Below, piece after piece: positions 1 to 8,694 of a stretch of 47,556 bases of DNA (its first letter is position 1; every line of letters starts with the position of its first letter). Origin of the DNA: Streptomyces sp. Isolate_45 (GTDB taxonomy: Bacteria > Actinomycetota > Actinomycetes > Streptomycetales > Streptomycetaceae); the NCBI RefSeq assembly GCF_024721315.2, contig NZ_JANFAK020000055.1:1-47556 (forward strand), in the 5' to 3' direction. A model generated the notes under the pieces. That model saw only the letters and a list, made by a program, of their open reading frames with translations, made no database searches and had not been told where the DNA came from. A program made the position numbers and the translations under genes.

Positions 1-225
1 GAGGCCGAGCACGGCCATGGGGGTGCGGGCCCGCCGCCGGTGTCGGGCCCGCCGGGGCCTTCCGTTCCCGTCCGCCGGCTCGCCGGGCCCGCGCGGACCA
101 CTCGTGCCCCGCGACCGCTCCTGCTCGTCCGGCGTCCGGCCGCTCTTCCCCCCTGCCCCTGGCACCTTCCCCACCCCCTGGTCCTGGTTCTGGTTCTCCC
201 CGTGATCCGCCGGAGTCGGCGACAC
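1..225 (-). CDS. Partial 5' end of a protein with a disordered N-terminus and a possible membrane segment
   Basis: An open frame runs leftward off the window edge from a GTG at 223-225. About 75 codons are visible. The translation is rich in Gly, Gln, Asn, Glu and Pro (GENQNQDQGVGK), then has a strongly basic stretch (RRARHRRRARTP), and enters a hydrophobic run (MAVLGL) exactly at the edge. A charged disordered tail, an arginine cluster and then a transmembrane helix is a common layout in Streptomyces membrane or sensor proteins, so I infer a single-pass or multipass membrane protein. No ribosome binding site clearly supports this GTG, and a downstream start is possible. The function cannot be given because the folded part is outside the window. 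Confidence 0.4.
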   Translation of the reverse strand, partial: MSPTPADHGENQNQDQGVGKVPGAGGKSGRTPDEQERSRGTSGPRGPGEPADGNGRPRRARHRRRARTPMAVLGL

Positions 226-567
226 CTGAAGTCTGCCGTCGGACGGGGGCCGTGGTCGTTGGCACACAGCGCACGCATCATTGGTCCTCGGCGCACGCGG
301 AACCGGTGGACGACCGGCGACAACCCGCCATAGCGGGCGATGGGCCCATCGGGCCGGCGGCCCGGTCCCCCGCCGTCCGCTCCTCGGCCTCGGGTACCAC
401 TGGTGAGCGGCCTTGCCCCGGCCGGCGCGTTTCGCCTCATTCCGCTCGTCGGCGCGGGCGACAGCCACATCAGGCCGTGCGCCGGCGCGCGGTGTGGCCG
501 CCGCGCGATCTCCTCCCGACGATGGAACGGCCGCCCCACGGCAAGGCGGTGGTGAGGGAGGGGGCAC
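226..567. other. Intergenic region upstream of the AraC-type gene
   Basis: No credible gene is seen. The open frames here lack a binding site and have composition typical of shadows in GC-rich DNA. The region presumably holds the divergent promoters of the leftward edge gene and the rightward AraC-type gene, but no clear -10/-35 pair was recognised. Confidence 0.4.
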
Positions 568-1560
568 ATGGGTTTCACCGTCTACGACACGGCCGATCTG
601 CCGCCCGAGCACCGCTTCGAATGGTGGCGGGAGACGGTGAGCCAGGGCGCCGGCCCCACCTCGATCACGAGTGATCACCCGGCGGGCTTCACCGGCAGCA
701 TGGGAGTCCTGTCCCTGGGCATCGCGCAGATCGCCACGATGTCCTTCCCCACGATGAGATCGGAGCGCACTCCTCGCCTGATCCGCCGATCCGACCCGGA
801 GACGTACGAGTTGACGCTGGTCCTCGACGGGTCGATGGGCGTCTCTCAAGCGCGCCGTGAAGCACTGCTCGTGCCCGGGCACTTCAACCTGTGGAGCTCC
901 TCGCGGCCCTACAGCAGTCTGGGTACGGGTGACCCCGGCGCGGAGCCGTCCCGTGCCGTCGTCCTGCACCTGCCGCGCGCGCTCGTCCCGCTGCCCGAGG
1001 CGAAGGTGGACCGGCTGCTCGCTCGGGCCCTCCCGTCCGCGACCGGGGTCGGAGCGGTCTTCGCCCGTCACCTCGGCTCCGTCGTCGAGGAGGCGGCGAC
1101 GTTCACCGAAGGGGACGGACAACGTCTCGGCGTGCTGACGTGGGACCTGGCCACGGCCTTCCTCGCCCATCACCTCGACGCCTCGGACCGCCTGCCGCCC
1201 CACACGCGCCACCAGTTACTACTGACGCGGCTCGACCTCTTCATCGACGCGAACCTCGCCGACCCGTACCTGTCGCCGCCGGTCATCGCGGCCCGCCATC
1301 ACATCTCGGTGCGGCTCCTGCACCGGCTCTTCGCGGGCCGGCGGGAAACGGTGGCCGAGTCGATCCGCAGGCGCCGGCTGGAACGGTGCTCGGCCGATCT
1401 CGTGAACCCCGTCTTCTCCACCCTCCCCGTGCACGCGGTGGCCAGACGCTGGGGCTTCACCGATGCCGCGGGGTTCAGCCGTGCGTTCCGCACCGCCTAC
1501 GGGGTCACCCCTCGGGAGCACCGCCTCGCACCGGAGACGGCACGGGCGTGCCTTGCGTGA
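568..1560 (+). CDS. AraC-family transcriptional regulator
   Basis: A 330-residue regulator. The N-terminal two thirds (about 1-210) resembles the AraC-binding-like-2 ligand or dimerisation domain of streptomycete AraC/XylS proteins (WWRETVSQ near the start, then ELTLVLDGSMGVSQ). The C-terminal ~100 residues carry the two helix-turn-helix units: the first around VIAARHHISVRLLHRLF, the second around VARRWGFTDAAGFSRAFRTAYG, followed by the family's typical TPREHR end. The ATG at 568 follows a purine-rich GAGGGAGGGG at good spacing, which fixes the start. The gene converges on a phosphotransferase gene, so its target is not obvious from position. The ligand is unknown. Confidence 0.9.
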   Translation: MGFTVYDTADLPPEHRFEWWRETVSQGAGPTSITSDHPAGFTGSMGVLSLGIAQIATMSFPTMRSERTPRLIRRSDPETYELTLVLDGSMGVSQARREALLVPGHFNLWSSSRPYSSLGTGDPGAEPSRAVVLHLPRALVPLPEAKVDRLLARALPSATGVGAVFARHLGSVVEEAATFTEGDGQRLGVLTWDLATAFLAHHLDASDRLPPHTRHQLLLTRLDLFIDANLADPYLSPPVIAARHHISVRLLHRLFAGRRETVAESIRRRRLERCSADLVNPVFSTLPVHAVARRWGFTDAAGFSRAFRTAYGVTPREHRLAPETARACLA

Positions 1561-1647
1561 GGCCGACGCACCCCGGGCAACGCCCTCCCGGTGGGAGTGC
1601 GGGCGAGGCGGCCGGGCCGCCGCATGGTGCTGCGCCCGACCACAGCT

Positions 1648-2547
1648 CTAGCCGATGAGGGCCTCGGTGATCTGGCGGGTGGTTTGCGCGGCGATCCGGG
1701 AGTCCACCGCGGCGTAGGCGGTGTAGGCGTTCAGGCCCGTGGCCAGAGCCCAACCGCGCCCCCGCGTCCAGGTCGCCTCGTCCACGTCGAGCGCGGCGCG
1801 GAAGACCGCCCGGCTTCGCGCGGACAGCAGGGTGAAGGCGATGGTCAGGTCACGGGCGGGGTCGCCGATGCCGAGTCCGCCGAAATCGATCACCGCGCTG
1901 AGCCGGCCGCCCACCGTCAGCAGGTTGCCGGTGTGGAAGTCACCGTGGAACCAGACCGGGGGCCGGTCCCAGCCGGGAGCGTCGAGTGCGGCGTTCCACA
2001 GTGCGGTCGCCGCCGGGGCGTCGAACACCCCGGCGAACCGGGCGATGGCGGCCCGGGTGTCGCCGTCGCGATCAGCCAACGGAGCGGCGGACAGGCCCGC
2101 CGGGACGTCCCCGGTCGGGAGGTCCCCGGGCGTGAACCGCTGGAGGGCCCTCAGGAAGCCCGCCAGGCCGGCCGCCGCCTCGGACGAGTCGGCGAGGGTC
2201 TCGACGGTCGCCTGCTCACCGTCCAGCCAGCGGGACACCGACCACGGCCACGGATAGCCGAAGGCGGGCCGGCCCGCCTTCACCGGCGCCGGGACGGCCA
2301 AGGGCAGGTGCGGGGCAAGTCGCGGGAGCCAGTCGAACTCCTTGCGGAACTGCTCGGCGACCGCCGCGCGGCGCGGCAGCCGTACGGACAGTTCCCCGCC
2401 CAGCCGGTGGATCACGTGGTCCGATCCACCCGGGTCGACCGGAGTAAGGGGCAGCCCGGCCCACTGCGGGAACTGGGTGTCGACCAAGCGCCTCACCAGC
2501 TCCGTGCCGATCACCGGGGTGAGGTGCGGGGTGCGTTCGGTCGCCAC
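1648..2547 (-). CDS. Aminoglycoside phosphotransferase (APH) family kinase
   Basis: A 299-residue protein of the APH/choline-kinase fold. The catalytic Brenner motif HGDFHTGNLL lies near residue 198, with the metal-binding motif IDFGGLGIGDPARDL about 20 residues later; both key aspartates and the His/Asn are present. The N-terminal lobe has GGSDHVIHRLGGELSVRLPR, matching the nucleotide-binding part of streptomycete homologues that begin with a TxxLVRRLV helix. Start is GTG at 2547 with GGAGCCGTAC upstream. Such genes phosphorylate a small-molecule hydroxyl using ATP. Whether this confers antibiotic resistance cannot be told; many chromosomal copies act on unknown substrates. It stands alone, convergent with the AraC-type gene. 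Confidence 0.9.
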   Translation of the reverse strand: MATERTPHLTPVIGTELVRRLVDTQFPQWAGLPLTPVDPGGSDHVIHRLGGELSVRLPRRAAVAEQFRKEFDWLPRLAPHLPLAVPAPVKAGRPAFGYPWPWSVSRWLDGEQATVETLADSSEAAAGLAGFLRALQRFTPGDLPTGDVPAGLSAAPLADRDGDTRAAIARFAGVFDAPAATALWNAALDAPGWDRPPVWFHGDFHTGNLLTVGGRLSAVIDFGGLGIGDPARDLTIAFTLLSARSRAVFRAALDVDEATWTRGRGWALATGLNAYTAYAAVDSRIAAQTTRQITEALIG

Positions 2548-2869
2548 GTACGGCTCCTGCGGTCGGCCCTCCGGACGGAACGGGCGGTCGGGTCATCCCA
2601 GTACACGCGTACGCGCCCCGTCCAACGATTTGCGGGCCGCTGCGTGTCCAACACCGCCCGCGGCCGTTCCGGCACGGCCCGGGCCACGGTGAACTTCCCT
2701 GCTCACGGCTGTGGTCGAGTGCGCGGTCGGTGAACCCGCTGATCCACTCTTCGCCCGGGGCGAGCGGCACCGAGACGACGGTCCGGGACACCGGTGGCGT
2801 CGCGGGGCCGGCGACCGGGCCTGCCGGGCTCGGTGGTCCGGCAGGCCAGTAGTGCGCCGGGGCGGGAGT
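2548..2869. other. Intergenic region, possibly with a short gene remnant
   Basis: No complete gene is seen. On the minus strand around 2700-2791 there is a short stretch reading SRTVVSVPLAPGEEWISGF, which has natural-looking composition but continues into meaningless frame. It may be a degenerate fragment; its family is not recognised. Confidence 0.3.
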
Positions 2870-3973
2870 TCAGGAGCCGATGAAGCGGGTGGCGCCCACG
2901 AACGGGCGGTTCGTCAGGGGCTCCTCCCTCACGCTCTCCCCGGTCCGGGGCGAGTTGATCATCATCGGTTCGCCCTGGTCGTTCCTGCCGACGTAGATGC
3001 CCACGTGGGTGACGTTCGATGTGCTGCTGCCGAAGCCCACGACGTCGCCGGGCCGAAGGTCGCTCGGCGATGTGATCCGCTCGCCCTCGGCCGAGCCGGC
3101 GGGCGCCGCACCGCCGCCCGCGTCGAACTGCGGCTGACTGTCGCGCGGGATGGTGATGCCGAGGGTGGAGTACACCTGGCTCGTCAGGCCGGAGCAGTCG
3201 TACCCGAATCCGGCGGTGCCGGACCACAGGTATTCCAGGCCCAGGAACTTGCGCGCTTCGGCGACGACGTCGTCGCCGGTCACCCCGGACGTCGGGACCT
3301 TCGCGAGGTGGGCGCGCTCGAAGTAGATCGGCGTGCCGTCGTTGGCGCGGGCCTCCACCACGAACGGAGCGCCGGCGACGGGCTTCACGGCGAACTCCGT
3401 GTTGAACGAGTACTCGGTGCCTCCCTTGGACGGCGCCCCCGCCGCCAGTGCCTGACGCGAGCCGTAGCCCCGGGCCGTCGGGCTGCTGACGCGCTCCACG
3501 GTCGTGCCGGACGGGGCCTTCTTCCGGAGCTTCGTCAGCTGCCGGTCGGGCATCCAGCCCGGGTAGCCGGCCGCGTCCCGGGGCGTGGGCTGGCCGTGGA
3601 CCACCACCTTGTCCCAGAGCACGCCGTCCTTCGTCGTCGTCTCCACCACCGTGACCCGGCCCCCGTACAGGGCCTGCGTCTCCCCCGGCACGTCTCGGCG
3701 GAGGTTGATGTCGTGGGCCATCGCGGCGAACCAGCCCCTGATGTCGACCGGGTTGGTGAGTGCCTTCGCGTCCACCGTCCGCACCTTGTCGGGGCTCTCC
3801 CAGATCTGGGCGACGGAGACGTCCACGTAGCAGGTCCTGGCACCTTTGCACGCGGCCGATGCCCCCGAAGGGGAGGTGTCCGCGGCGGACACGTGATGTG
3901 TCAGGGGAACCAGGGCGATGACGGCGCTGACGGCACTGACGGCGACGGGAAACGCGATGTTCGAGAGGGGCAT
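2870..3973 (-). CDS. Secreted NlpC/P60-family cell-wall peptidase
   Basis: A 367-residue exported endopeptidase. Residues 1-31 form a signal peptide (MPLSNIAFPVAVSAVSAV, then an Ala-type cleavage region before ADTSPS). The middle is SH3-like, as in the SH3b-containing NlpC/P60 proteins, and the C-terminal ~110 residues are the NlpC/P60 domain. The catalytic Cys lies in DCSGL (about residue 260) and His in THVGIYV (about 323), and LRPGDVVGFG is typical of the family. These enzymes cut gamma-D-Glu-diaminopimelate bonds in peptidoglycan stem peptides. I placed the start at the ATG at 3971-3973 because the signal peptide begins there, although the frame stays open upstream. Divergent from the repeat-protein gene across 159 bases. 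Confidence 0.88.
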   Translation of the reverse strand: MPLSNIAFPVAVSAVSAVIALVPLTHHVSAADTSPSGASAACKGARTCYVDVSVAQIWESPDKVRTVDAKALTNPVDIRGWFAAMAHDINLRRDVPGETQALYGGRVTVVETTTKDGVLWDKVVVHGQPTPRDAAGYPGWMPDRQLTKLRKKAPSGTTVERVSSPTARGYGSRQALAAGAPSKGGTEYSFNTEFAVKPVAGAPFVVEARANDGTPIYFERAHLAKVPTSGVTGDDVVAEARKFLGLEYLWSGTAGFGYDCSGLTSQVYSTLGITIPRDSQPQFDAGGGAAPAGSAEGERITSPSDLRPGDVVGFGSSTSNVTHVGIYVGRNDQGEPMMINSPRTGESVREEPLTNRPFVGATRFIGS

Positions 3974-4132
3974 ACGACGATTGTCCTGCGCGGGCCACAG
4001 CGGACCAGGGACCGATCGGCCGACCATGCGGCTGATATCGGACATCCCGGTCGAGCGGCACCCTGTCGGCGCAGAGCCGACCCAGGCCGGATCGGACGCA
4101 ACGGGGATGCGGCGAGGTGGCAGGATGACACG

Positions 4133-5662
4133 GTGTTCGACTCTCCGCGTGAACCGTGGCTCCGCGGCATCGCCTTCAATCCGGCGGCGCCCTCCGACGT
4201 ATTGGTACGGCTGTTGGATCCGGCGGCCGGTGAGGCCGGCTTGCTGATGTGCGAGGGTCGTGACCTGCCTGACGCCGTCATCGACGCGGCCCTGCGCCAT
4301 CCGGCCGGGGTCATCCGTCGCGCGTTCGCCCGCAACCGGTACGTCGACCCGGCACGGCTCGCCCCCTTGGCGTCGGACCCGTCGGGGATCGTCCGCGGGT
4401 GGCTCGCCTCCGGCCCCCACCCCCGCCACCACTCCCGCTCGGTCCGCCCGCTGCCGGACGACGTCCTCATGACCCTTCTGATGGCCCAGGACGGTGGCGA
4501 GGACGGCAAGGTCACCGCGAAGGAGATCGTCGGGGAGCTCGATTCGTCCCGGCAGATCCCGCTGTCCTTCTTCCGCTCCATCGCCGGGCACAAGCTCCCC
4601 GAACTCCGGATACGGGCGACGTGGAGGTGGGAGTCACTCACGCCGGCGCAGCGGGCGAGGCTGCTCGACGATCCGGACCCGGCGGTCCGCGCAGAGGCGC
4701 AGGACAGAAACTGGCGGCTGGACCCGGGACGGGTCGAGGCCATGCTGCCGTCCTTCGGCTCGCGCAACGGATTCGTGTTCGGCACGTGCGCCCTGTCCCC
4801 CGCGCTCGTCGAGCAGTGCTTCACGGACGGCACGGTGCTCCCCATGGCCCGGAACCCGCACATCCCCGCCCACGTCCTCGCCCGGCTCGCCCGCCACCCC
4901 GACGCGGAGGTCCGCGCGTCGGTCGCCGTCCGGCCCGACGTGGGACCGGACCTGGTGGCGGAGTTGAGGGAAGACCCGGACGCCGTCGTGCGGATGCACG
5001 CGCGCCTCCACCCCTCCCCCCGTACCTGGGCGGAGTACTGGGCGATCGACCAGGTCCTCGGGCACGGTCCCGACTGCGTCTGCCCGATCGGCGAGCCGTT
5101 CAACAGGCCGGACATCGACCCGGCCGTCGGGCCGTCACCCGACTGGTTCGCCACCTGCGCGGTGTCCGAGGAGCCGGTGCTCCGGCGGGTCGCGGCAAGT
5201 TGGCCGGGCCTGTCGGCGGAACTCGCCGGGACGCTCGCGCAGGACGACGACGAGGGGGTGAGGATCCGGCTGGCCTGCCATCACCCGCTGGCTCCGCCGC
5301 ACCTCCTCCTGGATGTCTTCGTCACCCGCCCGGCACACCGTCCGCACCTGCTGGCGCTGCCCACGTTCCCCCGTACCGGCCGGGCTCACCTCATCGACCA
5401 CCCGGACCCCGAGGTACGGGCTCTGGCGGCAGCCGATCCCGCCTTGCCCCACCCCCCGCTGGAGGACTCCGACGCGACGGTGCGCCTCGCGTCGGCCGGC
5501 AATCCGAACCTGTCACCGGACGCCCTGGAGGCCCTCCTCGCCGACCCCCGTACCGCCGAGGGCGCTGCGGCCAATCCAGCCCTCACCGTGCCGCGCATGC
5601 ACGCGCTCCTCGACCACTGCCTGAACGGCACCGCCACCCCACCGGGGGCCGTCCAGCGCTGA
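4133..5662 (+). CDS. HEAT-like / leucine-rich-repeat-variant protein
   Basis: A 509-residue soluble protein built from repeated helical units. The recurring pattern is a proline-led helix, then DPDPAVRAEA-type segments: DPSGIVRGWLAS, DDPDPAVRAEAQDR, RHPDAEVRASVAVRPD, EDPDAVVRMHAR, DDDEGVRIRLACHHP, DHPDPEVRALAAADP, DSDATVRLASAGNP. This is the alpha-solenoid style annotated in Streptomyces as leucine-rich repeat variant or HEAT-like. The function is likely protein-protein interaction; the partner is unknown. A GTG at 4133 gives VFDSPREPWLRGIAFNP, where similarity to the repeats begins, so I prefer it to the longer upstream frame, which overlaps the divergent cell-wall gene. A CVCPIG cysteine pair lies in the middle. 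Confidence 0.8.
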   Translation: MFDSPREPWLRGIAFNPAAPSDVLVRLLDPAAGEAGLLMCEGRDLPDAVIDAALRHPAGVIRRAFARNRYVDPARLAPLASDPSGIVRGWLASGPHPRHHSRSVRPLPDDVLMTLLMAQDGGEDGKVTAKEIVGELDSSRQIPLSFFRSIAGHKLPELRIRATWRWESLTPAQRARLLDDPDPAVRAEAQDRNWRLDPGRVEAMLPSFGSRNGFVFGTCALSPALVEQCFTDGTVLPMARNPHIPAHVLARLARHPDAEVRASVAVRPDVGPDLVAELREDPDAVVRMHARLHPSPRTWAEYWAIDQVLGHGPDCVCPIGEPFNRPDIDPAVGPSPDWFATCAVSEEPVLRRVAASWPGLSAELAGTLAQDDDEGVRIRLACHHPLAPPHLLLDVFVTRPAHRPHLLALPTFPRTGRAHLIDHPDPEVRALAAADPALPHPPLEDSDATVRLASAGNPNLSPDALEALLADPRTAEGAAANPALTVPRMHALLDHCLNGTATPPGAVQR

Positions 5663-5945
5663 CCGCTTCCCATGCACCAGCAATGGGAATGGACGCGCCG
5701 ACCCTGTGCGAGCTCGCGGGCGGAACCGGGGGGACCGGCGACGGCGTGCGCTCGGCACCGCCCTCGCGGCCGATGGCCCGGACCTGAATCAACTCCCGGC
5801 GTATCGCACCGTCTCACATCGTGACCTGCGAAGACACCGACCGTTGGGACGTGCGGCCCGATCCCTACCGGCTGCCCGCACGGGGGGTATTGTCGTCCGG
5901 TCACGGACGGCGATCGGGTCGTCCGTCCAACCCAGGGGAACCACC
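5663..5945. other. Intergenic region before hopJ-like gene
   Basis: No gene is seen in this spacer. It must contain the promoter of the HopJ-family gene. A run reading ttgtcgtccggtcacgg lies about 45 bases before the start but is not a convincing promoter. Confidence 0.3.
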
Positions 5946-6293
5946 ATGACTGATCTGAACTCGCTGCGGGCAAGCCTTGCGTCGGGTGAGCACGAGTTCG
6001 CCGACACCTTGGCCTTCGTCGCCGCGCATTACGACTATCAGCCGCAGGCGTTCCGCAACGGGGAACTGGAAAATGCCGCAGGTACGAACGAGGGCTCCTG
6101 CAAGACGCTGGGACTGGCCCTGCTGGAAGGGCTGAGCGACCAAGAGGCGCTGCAGGCATTCGGCGAGCACTACCGCGGTGTGCTGGCCACGCCGAACGAC
6201 ACTGATCACGGCAACATTCGCAACCTCATGGCCCATGGCCTGGCAGGAGTGAGCTTCGCCGGGCAGCCGTTGGCCCGTAAGAGCGTGGTGTAA
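5946..6293 (+). CDS. HopJ-family protein
   Basis: A 115-residue protein that matches the HopJ type III effector family across its whole length: HEFADTLAFVAAHYDYQPQAF, then NGELENAAGTNEGSCKTLGLA, then HGNIRNLMAHGLAGVSF. The family was named from a Pseudomonas syringae candidate effector but is widespread in bacteria without type III secretion, so the name does not imply secretion. The biochemical role is unknown. ATG at 5946 follows CCCAGGGGAACCACC, a good ribosome binding site. It is a single gene between a repeat protein and a leftward UDP-glucose dehydrogenase. Its base composition is slightly lower in GC than its neighbours, which hints at transfer. Confidence 0.85.
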   Translation: MTDLNSLRASLASGEHEFADTLAFVAAHYDYQPQAFRNGELENAAGTNEGSCKTLGLALLEGLSDQEALQAFGEHYRGVLATPNDTDHGNIRNLMAHGLAGVSFAGQPLARKSVV

Positions 6294-6649
6294 GCCGCCG
6301 GAACCTTACGGCTCGTGGAAGACGGTGCGCACCCGCTTCCGTTCGCCACCGTCGACGGTGTGTCCTCCCGAGCCTGCGCCACATCCGGGCGCGGCCCGAC
6401 GCCGCCGGTGACATCACCGGCAGGTACGGATCGGCCTCACCATCGCCGGCCCCGACCAACACGCCGCCTCCACCGCGCTCGCCGGGTGGGGCAACCGGCC
6501 CCTTCCGGGTCAACAACGTGGGCCGGGCGGGGCAGCGCCGGGGCGGGGAGGGCGGCGCGCATGGAGGGCCACAGCCGTTCGATGGTGCTTCGCCTCGGCC
6601 CCCTCCCAGGGCTCGGACGCGCTGCCCGCTTCCTCGTGAACGCCCCGGA
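6294..6649. other. Gene-poor spacer between convergent genes
   Basis: About 350 bases with no supportable gene on either strand. No strong hairpin terminator was recognised. Confidence 0.4.
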
Positions 6650-7936
6650 TCAGGGTCGCCCCACGGAGGTGTACCGGAATCCGATGTTGCGCAGGCGGGC
6701 CGGGTCGAGGAGGTTCCGGCCGTCGAAGATGACCGGTGTGCGCATGACGTCGTGTGCCTGGGTCCAGTCGACTTCGGCGAGTTCGGGCCATTCGGTGACG
6801 ATCACTGCCGCGTCCGCGCCGGTGAGGGCCTGTGCCGGGGTCGGAAAGCGGGTCACGGAGTCCCACGGCTGTCCGGCGGCCGGGCGGGCGAGGGGGTCCC
6901 AGGAGCGTACGTGTGCGCCTTCGGCGAGGAGGCGGCCGGCGAGCACGGTGGAGGGTGCTTCGCGCATGTCGTCGGTTCCGGGCTTGAACGCCATGCCCAG
7001 GAGGGCGACGGACTTACCGGCGAGGTCGCCCAGTTCGTCCTTGAGGTGTTGGACCGCGCGGCGCTTCTGGATGTTGTTCACGTTGATCACGGCGGTGAGG
7101 AGCTGCGGGTGGAAGCCGGTGTTGGAGGCCATCTGGCGCAGGGCTTCGCTGTCCTTGGGGAAGCAGCTGCCGCCCCAGCCGATCCCCGGGCGCAGGAAGT
7201 GGGCTCCGAGGCGGTGGTCCATTCCGACGGCTCCGAGAACCTCGGTGACGTCGGCGCCGGTGTTCTCGCACAGGGTGGCGATCTCGTTGGCGAAGCTGAT
7301 CTTCGTGGCGAGGAGGGCGTTGGAGGCGAGTTTGACCATCTCGGCGGACTTCACGTCCATCGTCGCCACCGGGGCGTTGATGCCGGTGTGCAGGTCGGCG
7401 ACCAGGGCGCCGGCGGCCTCGTCGTCCTGTCCGATCACGATGCGGTCCGGGGCCATGAAGTCGGTGACGGCCCGGCCTTCGGCGGTGAACTCGGGGTTGG
7501 AGACGTAGCCGACGCGGGAGAGTCCGATCTCGTTCAACAGGGCTCGGGCTCGGGCGCCGGTGCCGACGGGGACCGTGGACTTCATGACGACGGCGCGCAG
7601 GTCGTCAGCTGTGGCAAGGGAGCGGATCACTTCCCATACCCGGGTGAGGTCGGCGTCGCCGGAGGCGGAGGGCGGGGTGTCCACGCAGACGTAGGCGACT
7701 TCGGTACCGGTGAGGGCCTCGGTGAGGTCCAGGGTGAAGGAGAGCCGTTCCTTGTTCCGGGCGATCATGTCGCCCAGTCCGGGCTCGTGGATGGGGACGT
7801 CACCGGCACGCAGGATGCGGACGCGCTCGGGGCTGATGTCGCGGAGCGTCACGCGGTGGCCGAGTTCGGCGAGGCACGCACCGGTCACCAACCCGATGTA
7901 GCCGGCGCCGAAGACCGCGATGCGTCGCGCTGCCAT
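6650..7936 (-). CDS. ugd: UDP-glucose 6-dehydrogenase
   Basis: A 428-residue UDP-glucose/GDP-mannose dehydrogenase of the usual length. It oxidises UDP-glucose to UDP-glucuronate with two NAD+. The N-terminal Rossmann motif is VFGAGYIGLVTGACLAELGH (residues 8-27). The catalytic cysteine is in GIGWGGSCFPKDSEAL (Cys258). VKLASNALLATKISFANEIA is the conserved central helix, and the C-terminal UDP-binding domain has LLGMAFKPGTDDMREAPS. ATG at 7936. No polysaccharide genes are adjacent, so the destination of the glucuronate (exopolysaccharide or a glycosylated metabolite) is not shown by context. Confident family call. Confidence 0.95.
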   Translation of the reverse strand: MAARRIAVFGAGYIGLVTGACLAELGHRVTLRDISPERVRILRAGDVPIHEPGLGDMIARNKERLSFTLDLTEALTGTEVAYVCVDTPPSASGDADLTRVWEVIRSLATADDLRAVVMKSTVPVGTGARARALLNEIGLSRVGYVSNPEFTAEGRAVTDFMAPDRIVIGQDDEAAGALVADLHTGINAPVATMDVKSAEMVKLASNALLATKISFANEIATLCENTGADVTEVLGAVGMDHRLGAHFLRPGIGWGGSCFPKDSEALRQMASNTGFHPQLLTAVINVNNIQKRRAVQHLKDELGDLAGKSVALLGMAFKPGTDDMREAPSTVLAGRLLAEGAHVRSWDPLARPAAGQPWDSVTRFPTPAQALTGADAAVIVTEWPELAEVDWTQAHDVMRTPVIFDGRNLLDPARLRNIGFRYTSVGRP

Positions 7937-8121
7937 GGTCTGTCCCTGTCCTCGTGGTGGTACCGGGAAGCCGCTCGCGGGTTCCCGTTCAGGCCCTCGT
8001 GTCGCGCCACACCCTACTCGGCCGCCTCACCCGGCGGCCCTGGCCAACTTCGACCTGGAGCGGACGCGCGGAGACCTCGAAGCCATGACGGCGCCCGCGT
8101 GCCGCACGGTCGGGAAGCCGT

Positions 8122-8640
8122 TCACCGGACGGGTCCCGTCAGGGTGTCCGTACCCCAAGCGGCCAGCCGGCTCGTGATCGTGCCGCTGCCGTCGAGGACA
8201 TGTCGTGAGAACGCGTCGCGTTCGTGGGCCAGGATGGCGGCTTCCCAGACACAGGGGGCCAGGCCGGTACGGCCGGGGCGGAGTTGGTCGGGCTGTCCGG
8301 CCGGTCCGGTGAAGACGGCCAGGTCCGACATGTGCCCCTCGATCCAGTTGTGGACCAGGACGTAGTCGCCGTCGGCGCCGGCGTGCAGGATCAGGACGGC
8401 GAGCCCGAGCGACCCGCGGGTGCGGCCGAGCCCCAGGTGTGCCTCGGTGATCCGCAGCGCGGCGGCGACGTCCTGTTCCGTCACGGTGCGGCCCGGCGCC
8501 TGGAGGGAGTAGGTCTTCACCAGATGGCCGCCGACCTGTCGAGTGCCCGCACTCCGTGCGGTGCGCTCGTGGTGCCCCTGGCTCAGGGTGAGCAGTGCTT
8601 CCGCGTCCACTGCCGCGGGCAGTTCCTCTCGATTGCTCAT
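8122..8640 (-). CDS. Hypothetical protein (about 172 aa)
   Basis: A soluble protein that I do not recognise. Codon usage and composition look genuine: TEQDVAAALRITEAHLGLGR, LAVLILHAGADGDYVLVHNW, and a C-terminal segment rich in Trp/Ala (CVWEAAILAHERDAFSRHVL). No signal peptide or membrane helix is visible. I chose the ATG at 8638-8640 (MSNREELPAAVD); an upstream ATG would add five residues (MHDGR). It lies 55 bases downstream of the leftward membrane-protein gene and could share its transcript. The tryptophan-rich pattern suggests a small folded domain, but I assign no function. Confidence 0.7.
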   Translation of the reverse strand: MSNREELPAAVDAEALLTLSQGHHERTARSAGTRQVGGHLVKTYSLQAPGRTVTEQDVAAALRITEAHLGLGRTRGSLGLAVLILHAGADGDYVLVHNWIEGHMSDLAVFTGPAGQPDQLRPGRTGLAPCVWEAAILAHERDAFSRHVLDGSGTITSRLAAWGTDTLTGPVR

Positions 8641-8694
8641 TCGCCCATCATGCATTGCGCGTTCGACCGGTCACGCACCGACCCCGGGGGCCGT

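Noticed and set aside
2703..4061. Long open frame on the minus strand, opposite or shifted against the NlpC/P60 gene
   Set aside because: Arg/Gly-rich translation without motifs; the NlpC/P60 frame in the same region has a signal peptide and catalytic residues.
6518..8365. 615-codon plus-strand frame over the UDP-glucose dehydrogenase gene
   Set aside because: It is an antisense shadow; Gly/Glu/Val-rich composition and no start signal.
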